NCBI GenBank assembly: GCA_016293915.1
Contig: JAEDCY010000026.1
Span: 1 to 34,654, forward strand
DNA: 34,654 nt
Reading direction: 5' to 3'
From: Treponema sp.
GTDB lineage: Bacteria; Spirochaetota; Spirochaetia; Treponematales; Treponemataceae
Within the stretch, counting starts at the first letter, position 1. Each line of letters opens with the position of its first letter. Under the pieces are notes generated by a model that was not told where the DNA came from, did no database searches, and worked only from the letters and a program-made list of their open reading frames with translations. Below, piece after piece: positions 5,994 through 14,263 of this stretch. The position numbers and the translations under genes are program-made.

Positions 5994-6635
5994 TTATTTT
6001 GTACTGTCTGCGCTTGTGGTTTCTTTATGACGGTTATCGAAGTATCCGCCATCTTCAAGATAGCGGCGTCGGGTCATAATCAGGGTAATTAATTCCTGAT
6101 ACATATTAAAATCAACCTGAATAGACATTGGTAAAAGAAAGTACTCTGTTTCGTCGCAATAACGTTCAATAAATTCTGGATCAGTAACATAACCCAAAGA
6201 AATCATATTTGAGATACGATCGGCACACTTTAGGATTTTTGCCTTCTGGCTGCCTTCATCCAGAATACGGCATAAAAACTGCTTTTTATTTTCATCTTCC
6301 CGGCGGGTAACTTCGCGGACAAGGCTCAGCACTTCCGTACCATCTTCATCAGCATTAGTAATTAAATCTGGAATAAATCCAGGGATATCTTCTATGGTAT
6401 CGTGAATAATTGAAGCCTTAAGCAAAACCGGATCAATATATCCGTAATCAAGAAGAATAGCAAAAGTATCCATCTGATGACGAAACATATTTCCACCGGC
6501 ATGGCGGGCTTTACCAATAAGGGCAGTTGCCAGCTGAATATATGGGGCAAAATGAATATTACTGAGCTGAAGCATTTGCTGCTCGTTCATATTCTGAGGT
6601 CTGTCTGTTTTCATTTCGTAATGATGTTTGCCCAT
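5994..6635 (-). CDS. Small SpoT-like HD-domain phosphohydrolase
   Basis: A 213-residue protein with the metal-binding pattern of the RelA/SpoT hydrolase domain: His53 in FRHQ, His78-Asp79 in SIIHDTIED with Glu82-Asp83, and Asp139 in KCADRISNM. There is no synthetase, TGS or ACT domain, so it resembles the small alarmone hydrolases that degrade (p)ppGpp; other nucleotide substrates are possible. The start is placed at ATG 6635, since AGGGG lies five bases upstream; an upstream in-frame TTG at 6662 is less likely. It follows valS by 29 bases on the same strand and is probably cotranscribed, linking alarmone turnover to tRNA charging. Confidence 0.7.
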   Translation of the reverse strand: MGKHHYEMKTDRPQNMNEQQMLQLSNIHFAPYIQLATALIGKARHAGGNMFRHQMDTFAILLDYGYIDPVLLKASIIHDTIEDIPGFIPDLITNADEDGTEVLSLVREVTRREDENKKQFLCRILDEGSQKAKILKCADRISNMISLGYVTDPEFIERYCDETEYFLLPMSIQVDFNMYQELITLIMTRRRYLEDGGYFDNRHKETTSADSTK

Positions 6636-6664
6636 TTTTACCCCTGTATATATATTCGGCAACT

Positions 6665-9472
6665 TTATTTTAATTCTGAAAGATAACCTTCAAGAGTTTT
6701 TATCTTTCGCTGGCTTTCTGCAAGTCGGTCTCGTTCTTCCTGAACAAGGTTTGCTGGAGCGTGCTGTGCAAAGTTTCCGTTGAGTTTATTTTCGCTCATT
6801 CTTGCATACCCCTGCTCTTTTTCAATTGCCTTCTGGAAGCGGGTCATAAGCTGTTCTTTATTAATTGATTCATCAACAAGAACAAATACTTCAAAACCAG
6901 CACCTACAGCACCAATTGAGCTTGCAGGTTTTTCGTCCACAAAATCAACCTTAGCAACACCGCCAAGCAACTGAATCATTTCAACTTTTTCGCGGGCAAC
7001 TTCTGCAGCAGAACCCTTTTCAATCTTAATTGCAATATTAATCTTGATTGCAGGGTCAATTCCACAGTCTACCTTTGTAGCACGAACCTTACCGATTAAG
7101 TCCTTAAGAACTTCGAAGCGGGCTGCAATTTCTGAATTGTCACGGGCCTCAGTAACTTCAGGATATGGAGCATTGATGAGCATGCCATTATAAAGAGATA
7201 ATGTAACAATAGATTCTGAAACAAGTTCAGAATGACTGTCTCCCTGTAATGCAGTGCTGTCACCCTGAACTTGTTTCAGGGTCTCTTTTCTAGCAGCCAC
7301 GAGTTCAGCAAGCGGCAGCTTTCCATAAATCTCTTCTGTAACGAAAGGAATATATGGATGAAGAAGTCTCAGATTTTCTTCGAGGATGTTCATGAGAACT
7401 GAAGCCTGGCGGTCCTTTTCCTTATCATCACCATTCTTAAAGTTAATCTTTGTAGCTTCAACATACCAGTCGCAGAATTCATTCCAGAAGTATTCCATAA
7501 GTGCAGCGGCTGCATCATTGTAGCGGTATGTATCCAAAGCTTCACGGGCAGTCTTAACAGCATGATTAAGACGGCCATAAATCCACTTGTCCAGTTCTGT
7601 AAGGTCTGCATCTGTAACAGGAACAAGGTTGCGTCCTTCAAGGTTACCAAGAAGGTAGCGAGAAGCGTTCCATACTTTGTTACAGAAGCGGCTTCCGAGT
7701 TTGAAGGAATCCTTATCAATCAAAACATCCTGTCCCTGAGCACACATAAATCCGAGTGTAAACTTAAGGGCATCGGCACCGTAAATATCGATAAGCTCAA
7801 GAGGGTCCATTCCGTTTCCAAGAGACTTAGACATTTTACGGCCCTGCTTGTCGCGAACGAGACCGTGAATGTAAATATCATGGAAAGGAGCCTTGCCTGT
7901 AAATTCAAGACCGGCCATAATCATACGGCTTACCCAGAAGAAGATAATATCATAAGCAGTTACAAGGGCTGTTGTCGGATAGAAGTTTTTAAGATCTTCT
8001 GTTTCCTGTGGCCATCCCAAAGTAGAGAAAGGCCAGAGCCATGAGCTGAACCAGGTATCGAGTACGTCTTCATCCTGCTTGAGATCTTCTGCACCGCAAC
8101 CACATTTCGGGCACTTGGTTGGGTCTGTGCGGCTTACGATAACTTCACCACATTTCTGACAGTACCAAACCGGAATTCTGTGGCCCCACCAGATCTGGCG
8201 GCTTACACACCAGTCGCGGATATTTACCAGCCACTGTTCATATGTATTTTCCCATTTCTGTGGGAAGAACTGGATTTCTCCATTTTTCCATGCGGCTAAG
8301 GCCTTGTCTGCCATTGGCTTCATTTTTACAAACCACTGGTCGCTCAGGTATGGCTCAACTACAGTTTTACAGCGGTAGCAGTGTCCAACAGAGTGAACCA
8401 TTTTTTCTTCACCCTTAAAGAGGCCTGCAGCTGTCAAATCTTCTATTACAAGGGCGCGAGCCTGCTCTGGCTTTAGTCCTCGGTATTTTTCAGGAACGTT
8501 TTCGTTCATGCGTCCATCTGGAGTAAGAAGATTGATTACTTCAAGATTGTGTCTCTTACCTACTTCCCAGTCGTTAGGGTCGTGGGCCGGAGTAATCTTT
8601 ACCATACCAGTTCCAAATTCCATATCAACATAATCATCTGCGATAATTGGAATTTCTTTTCCTGTGAGAGGAAGCTTCAGCATTTTTCCAACGATTGACT
8701 TATAACGTTCATCCTTAGGATTTACGGCAACGGCAGTATCACCAAAGAAAGTTTCCGGACGAGTTGTTGCAACTTCAATCTTTCCGCTTCCATCAGCATA
8801 TTCATAATAAAGGTGATACATTGCACCCTGAGTATCTTCGTGGTCTACTTCATCATCAGCAAGAGCAGTACCACAGCGAGGACACCAGTTTACAAGGCGC
8901 TTACCACGGTACATAAGTCCGCGCTCATACAAAGTTACGAAAACGTCGCGAACTGCGGCAGACAAGCCTTCATCATAGGTAAAGCGCTCTCGGTCCCAAT
9001 CTGTAGAGTTACCAAGCTTTTTCTGCTGTTTTACGATAGTTGCATGATGATCTTCCTTTACCTTCCAGGTGCGTTCCAGGAACTTTTCGCGGCCAAGATC
9101 GTTACGGGTAAGACCTTCTTTTTTAAGCTGACGTTCAACAACGTTCTGAGTTGCAATTCCGGCGTGGTCTGTACCTGTAAGCCAGAGAGTATTGTCGCCC
9201 TTCATACGGTGATAGCGAACTACGATATCCTGGAGAGTATTGTTAAGACCGTGTCCCATGTGGAGAACACCGGTTACGTTTGGAGGAGGAATGACGACAG
9301 AATAAGTATTTGTTTTTTTGTTGCAGTCTGCACACTGGCATTTGTACTGTTCATGTACAGGAGAAGCTTCATCGCTGGCTGGTTTAAAATAGCCCTTGCT
9401 TTCCCATTCATTGTAAATTCTGTCTTCAAAAGATTTAGGCTCGTAAGCCTTTTCCAATTCAATTGCTTTCAT
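6665..9472 (-). CDS. valS: Valyl-tRNA synthetase
   Basis: Class I aminoacyl-tRNA synthetase that charges tRNA-Val and edits misactivated threonine. It has PPPNVTGVLHMGH with the HIGH-type motif at residues 71-74, the editing domain (TTRPETFFGDTAVAVNP), a zinc-knuckle pair (CQKCGE, CPKCGCG), KMSKS in GRKMSKSLGNG, an anticodon domain and a C-terminal coiled coil. Two oddities stand out. A CxCxxC insertion (about residues 45-50) precedes the HIGH region. About residues 727-757 (ETLKQVQGDS to HSELVSES) are encoded by two palindromic repeats inserted in frame in the anticodon-binding region. GAGG precedes the ATG. Its promoter lies at the end of ffh. Confidence 0.97.
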   Translation of the reverse strand: MKAIELEKAYEPKSFEDRIYNEWESKGYFKPASDEASPVHEQYKCQCADCNKKTNTYSVVIPPPNVTGVLHMGHGLNNTLQDIVVRYHRMKGDNTLWLTGTDHAGIATQNVVERQLKKEGLTRNDLGREKFLERTWKVKEDHHATIVKQQKKLGNSTDWDRERFTYDEGLSAAVRDVFVTLYERGLMYRGKRLVNWCPRCGTALADDEVDHEDTQGAMYHLYYEYADGSGKIEVATTRPETFFGDTAVAVNPKDERYKSIVGKMLKLPLTGKEIPIIADDYVDMEFGTGMVKITPAHDPNDWEVGKRHNLEVINLLTPDGRMNENVPEKYRGLKPEQARALVIEDLTAAGLFKGEEKMVHSVGHCYRCKTVVEPYLSDQWFVKMKPMADKALAAWKNGEIQFFPQKWENTYEQWLVNIRDWCVSRQIWWGHRIPVWYCQKCGEVIVSRTDPTKCPKCGCGAEDLKQDEDVLDTWFSSWLWPFSTLGWPQETEDLKNFYPTTALVTAYDIIFFWVSRMIMAGLEFTGKAPFHDIYIHGLVRDKQGRKMSKSLGNGMDPLELIDIYGADALKFTLGFMCAQGQDVLIDKDSFKLGSRFCNKVWNASRYLLGNLEGRNLVPVTDADLTELDKWIYGRLNHAVKTAREALDTYRYNDAAAALMEYFWNEFCDWYVEATKINFKNGDDKEKDRQASVLMNILEENLRLLHPYIPFVTEEIYGKLPLAELVAARKETLKQVQGDSTALQGDSHSELVSESIVTLSLYNGMLINAPYPEVTEARDNSEIAARFEVLKDLIGKVRATKVDCGIDPAIKINIAIKIEKGSAAEVAREKVEMIQLLGGVAKVDFVDEKPASSIGAVGAGFEVFVLVDESINKEQLMTRFQKAIEKEQGYARMSENKLNGNFAQHAPANLVQEERDRLAESQRKIKTLEGYLSELK
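7213..7281. repeat. Two palindromic repeat units inside valS
   Basis: ATTCTGAA-ACAAG-TTCAGAAT (7213-7233) and CCCTGAA-CTTGT-TTCAGGG (7263-7281) are copies of the same intergenic repeat family seen at 11065, 18415, 26878, 28679 and 34425. Here they lie in frame in coding sequence and keep the frame open. Confidence 0.8.
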
Positions 9473-9517
9473 CTGTCATCCTCTTCAAGCATTTTTGATA
9501 AAAAAATATTGAAGAAG

Positions 9518-9546
9518 ATTATAATGAATTTTTAGTGCTTTGTCAT
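9518..9546 (-). promoter_or_regulatory. valS promoter
   Basis: ATGACA (9546-9541) and TATAAT (9523-9518) are 17 bases apart on the minus strand. The -35 overlaps the ffh stop codon, so valS can be transcribed independently of ffh. Confidence 0.65.
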
Positions 9547-11006
9547 CAGCGGAACTTTTTAGCCATTTCCATGAGTTTTTTCATGTCCATGCCTTTGAGG
9601 GCACTTGGGTCGAGTCCACCTGGAAGACCACCTGCTCCACCGGCAGCTCCAAGACCACCCATTCCATTCATCATAGAAGGATCAAGACCAAGCTGATTCA
9701 TCATGCGGCCCTGCATTCCACGGTTACGGCTAACCTTTTTCATCATGAGCTTAGTTTTTTCAAACTGTTTGATAAGCTTGTTTACTTCAGCAACTGATGT
9801 ACCGCTACCTTTTGCAATTCGCTTGCGGCGGCTAGGGCCAATAATCAGATGATTAAGGCGCTCTTTATATGTCATACTCTGGATGATAGCTTCATTCTTT
9901 TTCATACTGCTAAGATCCATCTGTGATGCGTCCATTCCGCTCATTCCAGGAATCATGTCTATGATAGACTGCATGTTTCCCATCTTCTTAACCTGCTGGA
10001 ACTGCTCAAGATAATCCTGAAGGGTAAACTCGTTGCGCTGAAGCTTTTTCTGCATCTTAAGGGCAGCTTCTGCATCCATTGTTTCCTGAGCTTTTTCAAC
10101 CAGGGAAACAACATCACCCATACCAAGAATGCGACTTGCAATTCGTTCAGGATGGAAAACTTCAAAGTCTTCTGTTTTTTCACCAGTACCAATAAAGAGA
10201 ATCGGTTTACCTGTAATTGTTTTAAGAGAAAGAGCCGCACCACCGCGGGCATCTGAGTCAAACTTTGTAAGGATAACACCGGTAAGGCCAAGCTGTTCGT
10301 CGAAGGTCTTAGCAATATCAACTGCATTCTGACCAGTCATGGCATCGGCAACGAGGAGAACTTCTACAGGGCCGGTTGCTTTCTTGATTTTTACAAGCTC
10401 TGCCATCATCTCTTCGTCAATCTGAAGACGACCGGCAGTATCTATGATGATTGTATCGTAGCCGTTTTTGCGGGCAAAGCTGATAGAATCTTCAGCATTG
10501 CGAACGGCATTTTTAGAATCTTCTTTATATACAGGAACACCGATTTTCTCACCAAGCTGAGAAAGCTGTTCTACGGCAGCAGGACGAACAAGGTCACAGG
10601 CAGCAAGAAGCGGTTTTCTACCCTCTTTTTTAAGACGGGCAGCGAGCTTGTGGGCAGCAGTTGTTTTACCGGCACCCTGAAGACCAAGCATCAAAATTAC
10701 AGACTGAGTATCAGGTCCTTTAAGATGTAAATCAACCTTGGTATCTCCCAGCATTGAAACCATCTTGTCGTAGATGATTTTTGTAAACTGCTGGCCAGGA
10801 TCTACAGACTTTAATACTTTTTCACCCTTAGCTTCTTCTATAGTAGAATTAACAAAGCGGCGTACAACACGAAGGTTTACGTCGGCTTCGAGAAGAGCCA
10901 TCTTAATTTCTTCAACAGCATCCTCGATATTTTTTTCTGTAATGGTTGATTTACCACTGAGTTTTTTTACGATTCCACTAAAAGTTCCTGTGATTTTTTC
11001 TAACAT
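9546..11006 (-). CDS. ffh: Signal recognition particle protein Ffh
   Basis: GTPase that binds 4.5S RNA and emerging signal sequences and delivers ribosomes to the FtsY receptor and the Sec translocon. The 486 residues show the N domain, the G1 motif GLQGAGKTTAAHKLA (near 108-122), DTAGRLQIDEE, TKFDSDARGGAAL, and the methionine-rich M domain with the RNA-binding helix region SRRKRIAKGSGTSVAEVNKLIKQFE. The tail is a Gly/Met-rich stretch ending MKKLMEMAKKFR, as is usual. The ATG has GGGG five bases upstream. It lies downstream of gpsA, separated by 88 bases filled with two palindromic repeats. Confidence 0.97.
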   Translation of the reverse strand: MLEKITGTFSGIVKKLSGKSTITEKNIEDAVEEIKMALLEADVNLRVVRRFVNSTIEEAKGEKVLKSVDPGQQFTKIIYDKMVSMLGDTKVDLHLKGPDTQSVILMLGLQGAGKTTAAHKLAARLKKEGRKPLLAACDLVRPAAVEQLSQLGEKIGVPVYKEDSKNAVRNAEDSISFARKNGYDTIIIDTAGRLQIDEEMMAELVKIKKATGPVEVLLVADAMTGQNAVDIAKTFDEQLGLTGVILTKFDSDARGGAALSLKTITGKPILFIGTGEKTEDFEVFHPERIASRILGMGDVVSLVEKAQETMDAEAALKMQKKLQRNEFTLQDYLEQFQQVKKMGNMQSIIDMIPGMSGMDASQMDLSSMKKNEAIIQSMTYKERLNHLIIGPSRRKRIAKGSGTSVAEVNKLIKQFEKTKLMMKKVSRNRGMQGRMMNQLGLDPSMMNGMGGLGAAGGAGGLPGGLDPSALKGMDMKKLMEMAKKFR

Positions 11007-11022
11007 GCTTACCCCGGAGTCT

Positions 11023-11089
11023 TTCCGAACCAGGTTCGGAATCTATTTTGCAATTGTACATTAGATGCTGAAACAAGTTCAGCATGACA
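11023..11089. repeat. Two palindromic repeats between ffh and gpsA
   Basis: TTCCGAAC-CAG-GTTCGGAA (11023-11041) and ATGCTGAA-ACAAG-TTCAGCAT (11065-11085, followed by GACA) belong to the same family as the copies inside valS. Confidence 0.75.
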
Positions 11090-11094
11090 ATATT

Positions 11095-12144
11095 CTAAAG
11101 ATGCATCAACTGATACAAAGTATTTTCTATTGTTGTTTCTTTATTTAAAATTTTATAAAGCCCATCGCAAAGTGGAAGCTTCAAATCTTTTTTCTCTGCA
11201 ATTTCGTGAACATATTTGCAGGCAATTGCACCCTCAGGAAGGTAACCGATTTGTGAAACATTAGCAATCAAATCATCAATATCCTTAAACTTTGAAAGCA
11301 TATCTGTTTTGATTAAATCCTGACCAAAGCGGCGGTTACGACCATATTTTGATTTACAGGTAACATCAAGGTCACCTACTCCAGAAATTGATGTAAAGGT
11401 TTCTGCATGAGTTGCTCCCATAGCAAAACCAATTGTCTGAATTTCATTTAAGCCGGCTGCCAGTAAAAGACTTTCAGCATTATCACCAAAAACACTTGAA
11501 TCTTCTGCAATTGCATCCAATGCGCCATAAACACAGGCAATGACATTTTTAGCAGCAGCACAAATCTGCACACCAACAACATCAAAGCTGGAGAATACCA
11601 TCAGACCTGGTACCTTAAAAAGCTCACGCACACGGATAGAATTTTTAGGATTTAAGGAAGCTGCAACAAGACCTGTAAGCTTACCCATTGCAACTTCCTC
11701 TGCATGACTTGGACCAGCCATATAAACAGTACAATCCTTATACACTTCAGGAAGTGCAGATTCCATAGTTTCAAGAATCAGGCGAGGTCCTTTATCTGAA
11801 GGAACAAACCCCTTTGTAACAGCAGTAATAACAGTAGAGCCGTCTGCTATATTCGGTACAGTTGCAATCTGCTTAGTCATCTTCTCAAGGAAAAGAGATG
11901 GAGATGCAATTATTAAGAATTCTTTGCCACTTGCAACTTCAATTACATCATTTGAACAGGTAATAGTTTCGTTAAGTTTATAGCCCGGAAGAAACTGCTT
12001 GTTTTCATGTTCATTGTTAATAGAATCAGCAACTTCCTTTTCAAATGCCCAAATCTGGACCTTATGACCACCGCGAGCAAGAGCCTGAGCAAGACCAGTT
12101 CCCCAGGCACCACCGCCAATAACGCCTACTGTTTTTTCTGACAT
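11095..12144 (-). CDS. gpsA: NAD(P)-dependent glycerol-3-phosphate dehydrogenase
   Basis: Reduces dihydroxyacetone phosphate to sn-glycerol-3-phosphate for phospholipid synthesis. The 349-residue protein starts with the Rossmann motif VGVIGGGAWGTGLAQALA (residues 6-23). It has the GpsA signatures TAVTKGF, AGPSHAEEVA, the catalytic lysine region CAAAKNVIACVYG, and a C-terminal GVGDLDVTCKSKYGRNRRFG. The ATG follows GAGGGGATAAATC. It lies 25 bases downstream of ndk and is probably cotranscribed with it. Confidence 0.97.
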   Translation of the reverse strand: MSEKTVGVIGGGAWGTGLAQALARGGHKVQIWAFEKEVADSINNEHENKQFLPGYKLNETITCSNDVIEVASGKEFLIIASPSLFLEKMTKQIATVPNIADGSTVITAVTKGFVPSDKGPRLILETMESALPEVYKDCTVYMAGPSHAEEVAMGKLTGLVAASLNPKNSIRVRELFKVPGLMVFSSFDVVGVQICAAAKNVIACVYGALDAIAEDSSVFGDNAESLLLAAGLNEIQTIGFAMGATHAETFTSISGVGDLDVTCKSKYGRNRRFGQDLIKTDMLSKFKDIDDLIANVSQIGYLPEGAIACKYVHEIAEKKDLKLPLCDGLYKILNKETTIENTLYQLMHL

Positions 12145-12169
12145 GATTTATCCCCTCAACAGATGGAAT

Positions 12170-12613
12170 TTAAAACCATCCGTCCTCACAATCCTTCCAG
12201 TCATAAAGCTCTTCAGGCTTAAACCAGAGGTTGATTTCGCGCTCAGCACTTTCATCACTGTCTGAAGCGTGGATAATATTTCTGTCTGTGTGGATACAAT
12301 AATCTCCGCGGATTGTTCCAGGAACTGCTTCTGTAGGTTTTGTAGCACCAACAACCTTACGCATAAGAGTTACACAGTCATCAGCCTGCCAAACCATGGC
12401 AATAACAGGACCAGAAGTAACATAGTCAACGAGGTCTTTATAAAATGGCTTACCATCGTGTTCTGCATAATGCTTTCCTGCAAGCTCCTCAGAAACATGC
12501 ATCATCTTCATACCAACAAGCTTAAAACCTTTCTTTTCAAGGCGTTCAATAACTTCGCCTACAAGCCGACGGTTGATTACACCCGGCTTCAACATTGTAA
12601 AACATCTACTCAT
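12170..12613 (-). CDS. ndk: Nucleoside diphosphate kinase
   Basis: Transfers the gamma phosphate between nucleoside di- and triphosphates through a phosphohistidine. The active-site histidine is His115 in RNIIHASDS. FTMLKPGV at residues 5-12 corresponds to the usual KPDGV and lacks the aspartate, a small departure from the family norm. The length of 147 is normal. No Shine-Dalgarno is present; a consensus promoter ends nine bases before the ATG, so the mRNA is probably leaderless. It heads a probable ndk-gpsA operon. Confidence 0.95.
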   Translation of the reverse strand: MSRCFTMLKPGVINRRLVGEVIERLEKKGFKLVGMKMMHVSEELAGKHYAEHDGKPFYKDLVDYVTSGPVIAMVWQADDCVTLMRKVVGATKPTEAVPGTIRGDYCIHTDRNIIHASDSDESAEREINLWFKPEELYDWKDCEDGWF

Positions 12614-12622
12614 AATATTATG

Positions 12623-12651
12623 ATTATATAGGAAGTAAGAAGTCTTTTCAA
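12623..12651 (-). promoter_or_regulatory. ndk promoter
   Basis: TTGAAA (12651-12646) and TATAAT (12628-12623) with exactly 17 bases between. Only nine bases separate the -10 from the ATG, leaving a leader of about 0-3 bases. Confidence 0.75.
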
Positions 12652-12676
12652 TATATTGAGTTTTGTCATAATCTGA

Positions 12677-13015
12677 TTAAAACTCCTGGGAGAGGAGATA
12701 GTGTTCTGCAGAAAGTGGAAAATAAAGTTTAAGGGTAATCCTGGCATCGCTTTTATAATCAGCAGTAAGTTCAAAGCGGTAAACAAGAGGAAGATTTTTT
12801 AAGTCTGCAATTACACTGTGACCTTCATAATAAAAAGTTCTGGGTTGGCTCCCACCGTCGCGGTGGTTGAGTAGTCCGAAGGACGTATCGAAACCACCCC
12901 AGGGGAGTGCAGGCATTCCTATCGGCCAGTCATCTACAAAAGAATCTTCGTTATCCTTTACATCAAGTCTGAAATAAAGAGGTTCATTATTTTCTGCGCG
13001 AAGTTCAAAATTGAA
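12677..13015 (-). pseudogene. C-terminal relic of an unidentified protein with a repeat insert
   Basis: The frame is open from 13015 but has no start codon until 12916. It reads FNFELRAENNEPLYFRLDV and later TFYYEGHSVIADLKNLPLVYRFELTADY. This looks like the C-terminal beta-rich part of a larger protein I do not recognise. In the middle, 12842-12898 is a copy of the GGTTTCGA...TCAACCACC repeat that adds about 19 residues in frame. The upstream part of the gene is absent, so it is probably non-functional. Confidence 0.5.
12842..12898. repeat. GGTGGTTTCGATACG-type repeat inside the relic
   Basis: Contains CCACCGTCGCGGTGG and TAGTCCGAAGGACGTA palindromes and the TCGAAACCACC end shared with the repeats at 2291 and 25637. 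Confidence 0.6.
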
Positions 13016-13066
13016 TTACATTATTTAGTTTTATAACTCAAAGAAGAATTATAAATCAACTAAAAT

Positions 13067-14257
13067 TCATTTATATTCTTTCTTCTCTGCAACTTCCAAT
13101 ACGCCGAAATCTGGTGAATAGTGATATTCTGAGTTTTGATTATCTAATATAGGTAATACTGCTAGTTTCTTCTGGGCAGAAATATAGTTCTCCATAAACT
13201 CGTAGTCGATATCACCGGATTTTGTTACTGGTAATTTTATAATAACATTATTCAAAATATCTTCATTGAAAGATGAACTTCCCCATGCAAAAGTGGAAAA
13301 TGATTTTCTCATTGCAGAAATGATATAAATGGCTTTATTTTCATTTAATTCTGAATCCGTCAGTTCCATTACTTTGATTTTATCACCTGTAAAATACGGT
13401 TTTTCCTGATAATAAATTGTAGCCGTATCTTGACCAAAAGAAATTGTATTTCCTTTACTCAAATACTGAATATCTTGAGTTGTAAAACCTCTTATCCCGT
13501 TATTTTCAGAACCCCTTGCAACATACGGAAATTTACCACCAAATTCTATTGCATTTGCATTGAAACGTTTTGGTGGAGAGTAAATATTAAACAGTTTTGA
13601 AATTTTAAAATCCTTATTCACAATTAATCCATTATTAAAAGCATCAACAGCATTCTTTTCATTTACTGTAAAACTTAAACTTGATAGTTTGTTTTTTTTA
13701 ACAAAAGAATCCATTATTTGTAAATTATTATTTAGAATTATTTGAATATAGTTTTCCATGTATTCAAAATCAAGTTCACCAGTTTTGTTTGTAGGAAGAG
13801 ATATAAATGTATTTTTTAAAACAATTTTTGTAGCCTTTTCTTGGTATGATAAATTACTTATAGCTTTTTTTATTGTTGTAATAAAATATAAAGCGCTTAT
13901 TTCATTTAGAGAGTTTGATTGTAGAACACTTGTTGCACCATGTCCATCTTTTAAATAAAAAGGAGATTCTAGATACACTGTATTCTGGTTATTAGAATGT
14001 ATTAAAATAGTTGGTTTACCTTCTGCGTTATTTAAGACATCTTCCCTTAAAGATTCGTAAGAAATAATTCCGTTATTTAAGGTTGATTGACCATAAAATG
14101 GATATTTTTTACCATTTTTTGTGAGTGAAGGTATTTTTAATGGGTCAATTTCTTTCTGTGGTTGCCATTCTAAGACTTCCTGAATTTTATATTTTTTAAA
14201 TCCGCCCTCGTTTCCAGCAGTTATTGCTTTTTCATTTACAAAACGAGGGCGACCTAT
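13067..14257 (-). CDS. Specificity (S) subunit, in the -1 frame of the RM gene
   Basis: Two target-recognition domains are visible. Each ends with a near-duplicate sequence: ISLPTNKTGELDFEYMENYI in the first and IKLPVTKSGDIDYEFMENYI in the second. The first opens with YPFYGQSTLNNGIISY and the second with FPYVARGSENNGIRGF, both typical of BcgI-like and type I S subunits, which read the DNA target for the methylase and nuclease. The first canonical start codon is GTG at 13978, in the middle of the first domain. The 93 codons before it contain no ATG, GTG or TTG but clearly encode that domain. The frame opens at the end of the upstream RM gene, in exactly its -1 frame, at a slippery site. The fused product would be about 1073 residues; separate synthesis would truncate the domain. 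Confidence 0.8.
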   Translation of the reverse strand: MGRPRFVNEKAITAGNEGGFKKYKIQEVLEWQPQKEIDPLKIPSLTKNGKKYPFYGQSTLNNGIISYESLREDVLNNAEGKPTILIHSNNQNTVYLESPFYLKDGHGATSVLQSNSLNEISALYFITTIKKAISNLSYQEKATKIVLKNTFISLPTNKTGELDFEYMENYIQIILNNNLQIMDSFVKKNKLSSLSFTVNEKNAVDAFNNGLIVNKDFKISKLFNIYSPPKRFNANAIEFGGKFPYVARGSENNGIRGFTTQDIQYLSKGNTISFGQDTATIYYQEKPYFTGDKIKVMELTDSELNENKAIYIISAMRKSFSTFAWGSSSFNEDILNNVIIKLPVTKSGDIDYEFMENYISAQKKLAVLPILDNQNSEYHYSPDFGVLEVAEKKEYK

Positions 14258-14263
14258 TTTCCC
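14203..14263 (-). promoter_or_regulatory. Candidate -1 programmed ribosomal frameshift signal
   Basis: On the minus strand the RM frame ends TTG GGA AAA TAG. The heptamer G GGA AAA (14263-14257) fits X XXY YYZ in the zero frame. A -1 slip gives GGG AAA then ATA GGT CGC, which is the S-subunit frame. After a five-base spacer (TAGGT), CGCCCTCGTTT (14251-14241) pairs perfectly with AAACGAGGGCG (14213-14203) across a 27-base loop. Slippery site, adjacent stop and downstream stem are all present. Function is inferred. Confidence 0.7.

Noticed and set aside
7562..8044. 160-codon frame antisense to valS, and similar antisense frames in gapA, ffh, secD and ndk
   Set aside because: They lie opposite highly conserved genes and arise from codon bias on the other strand.
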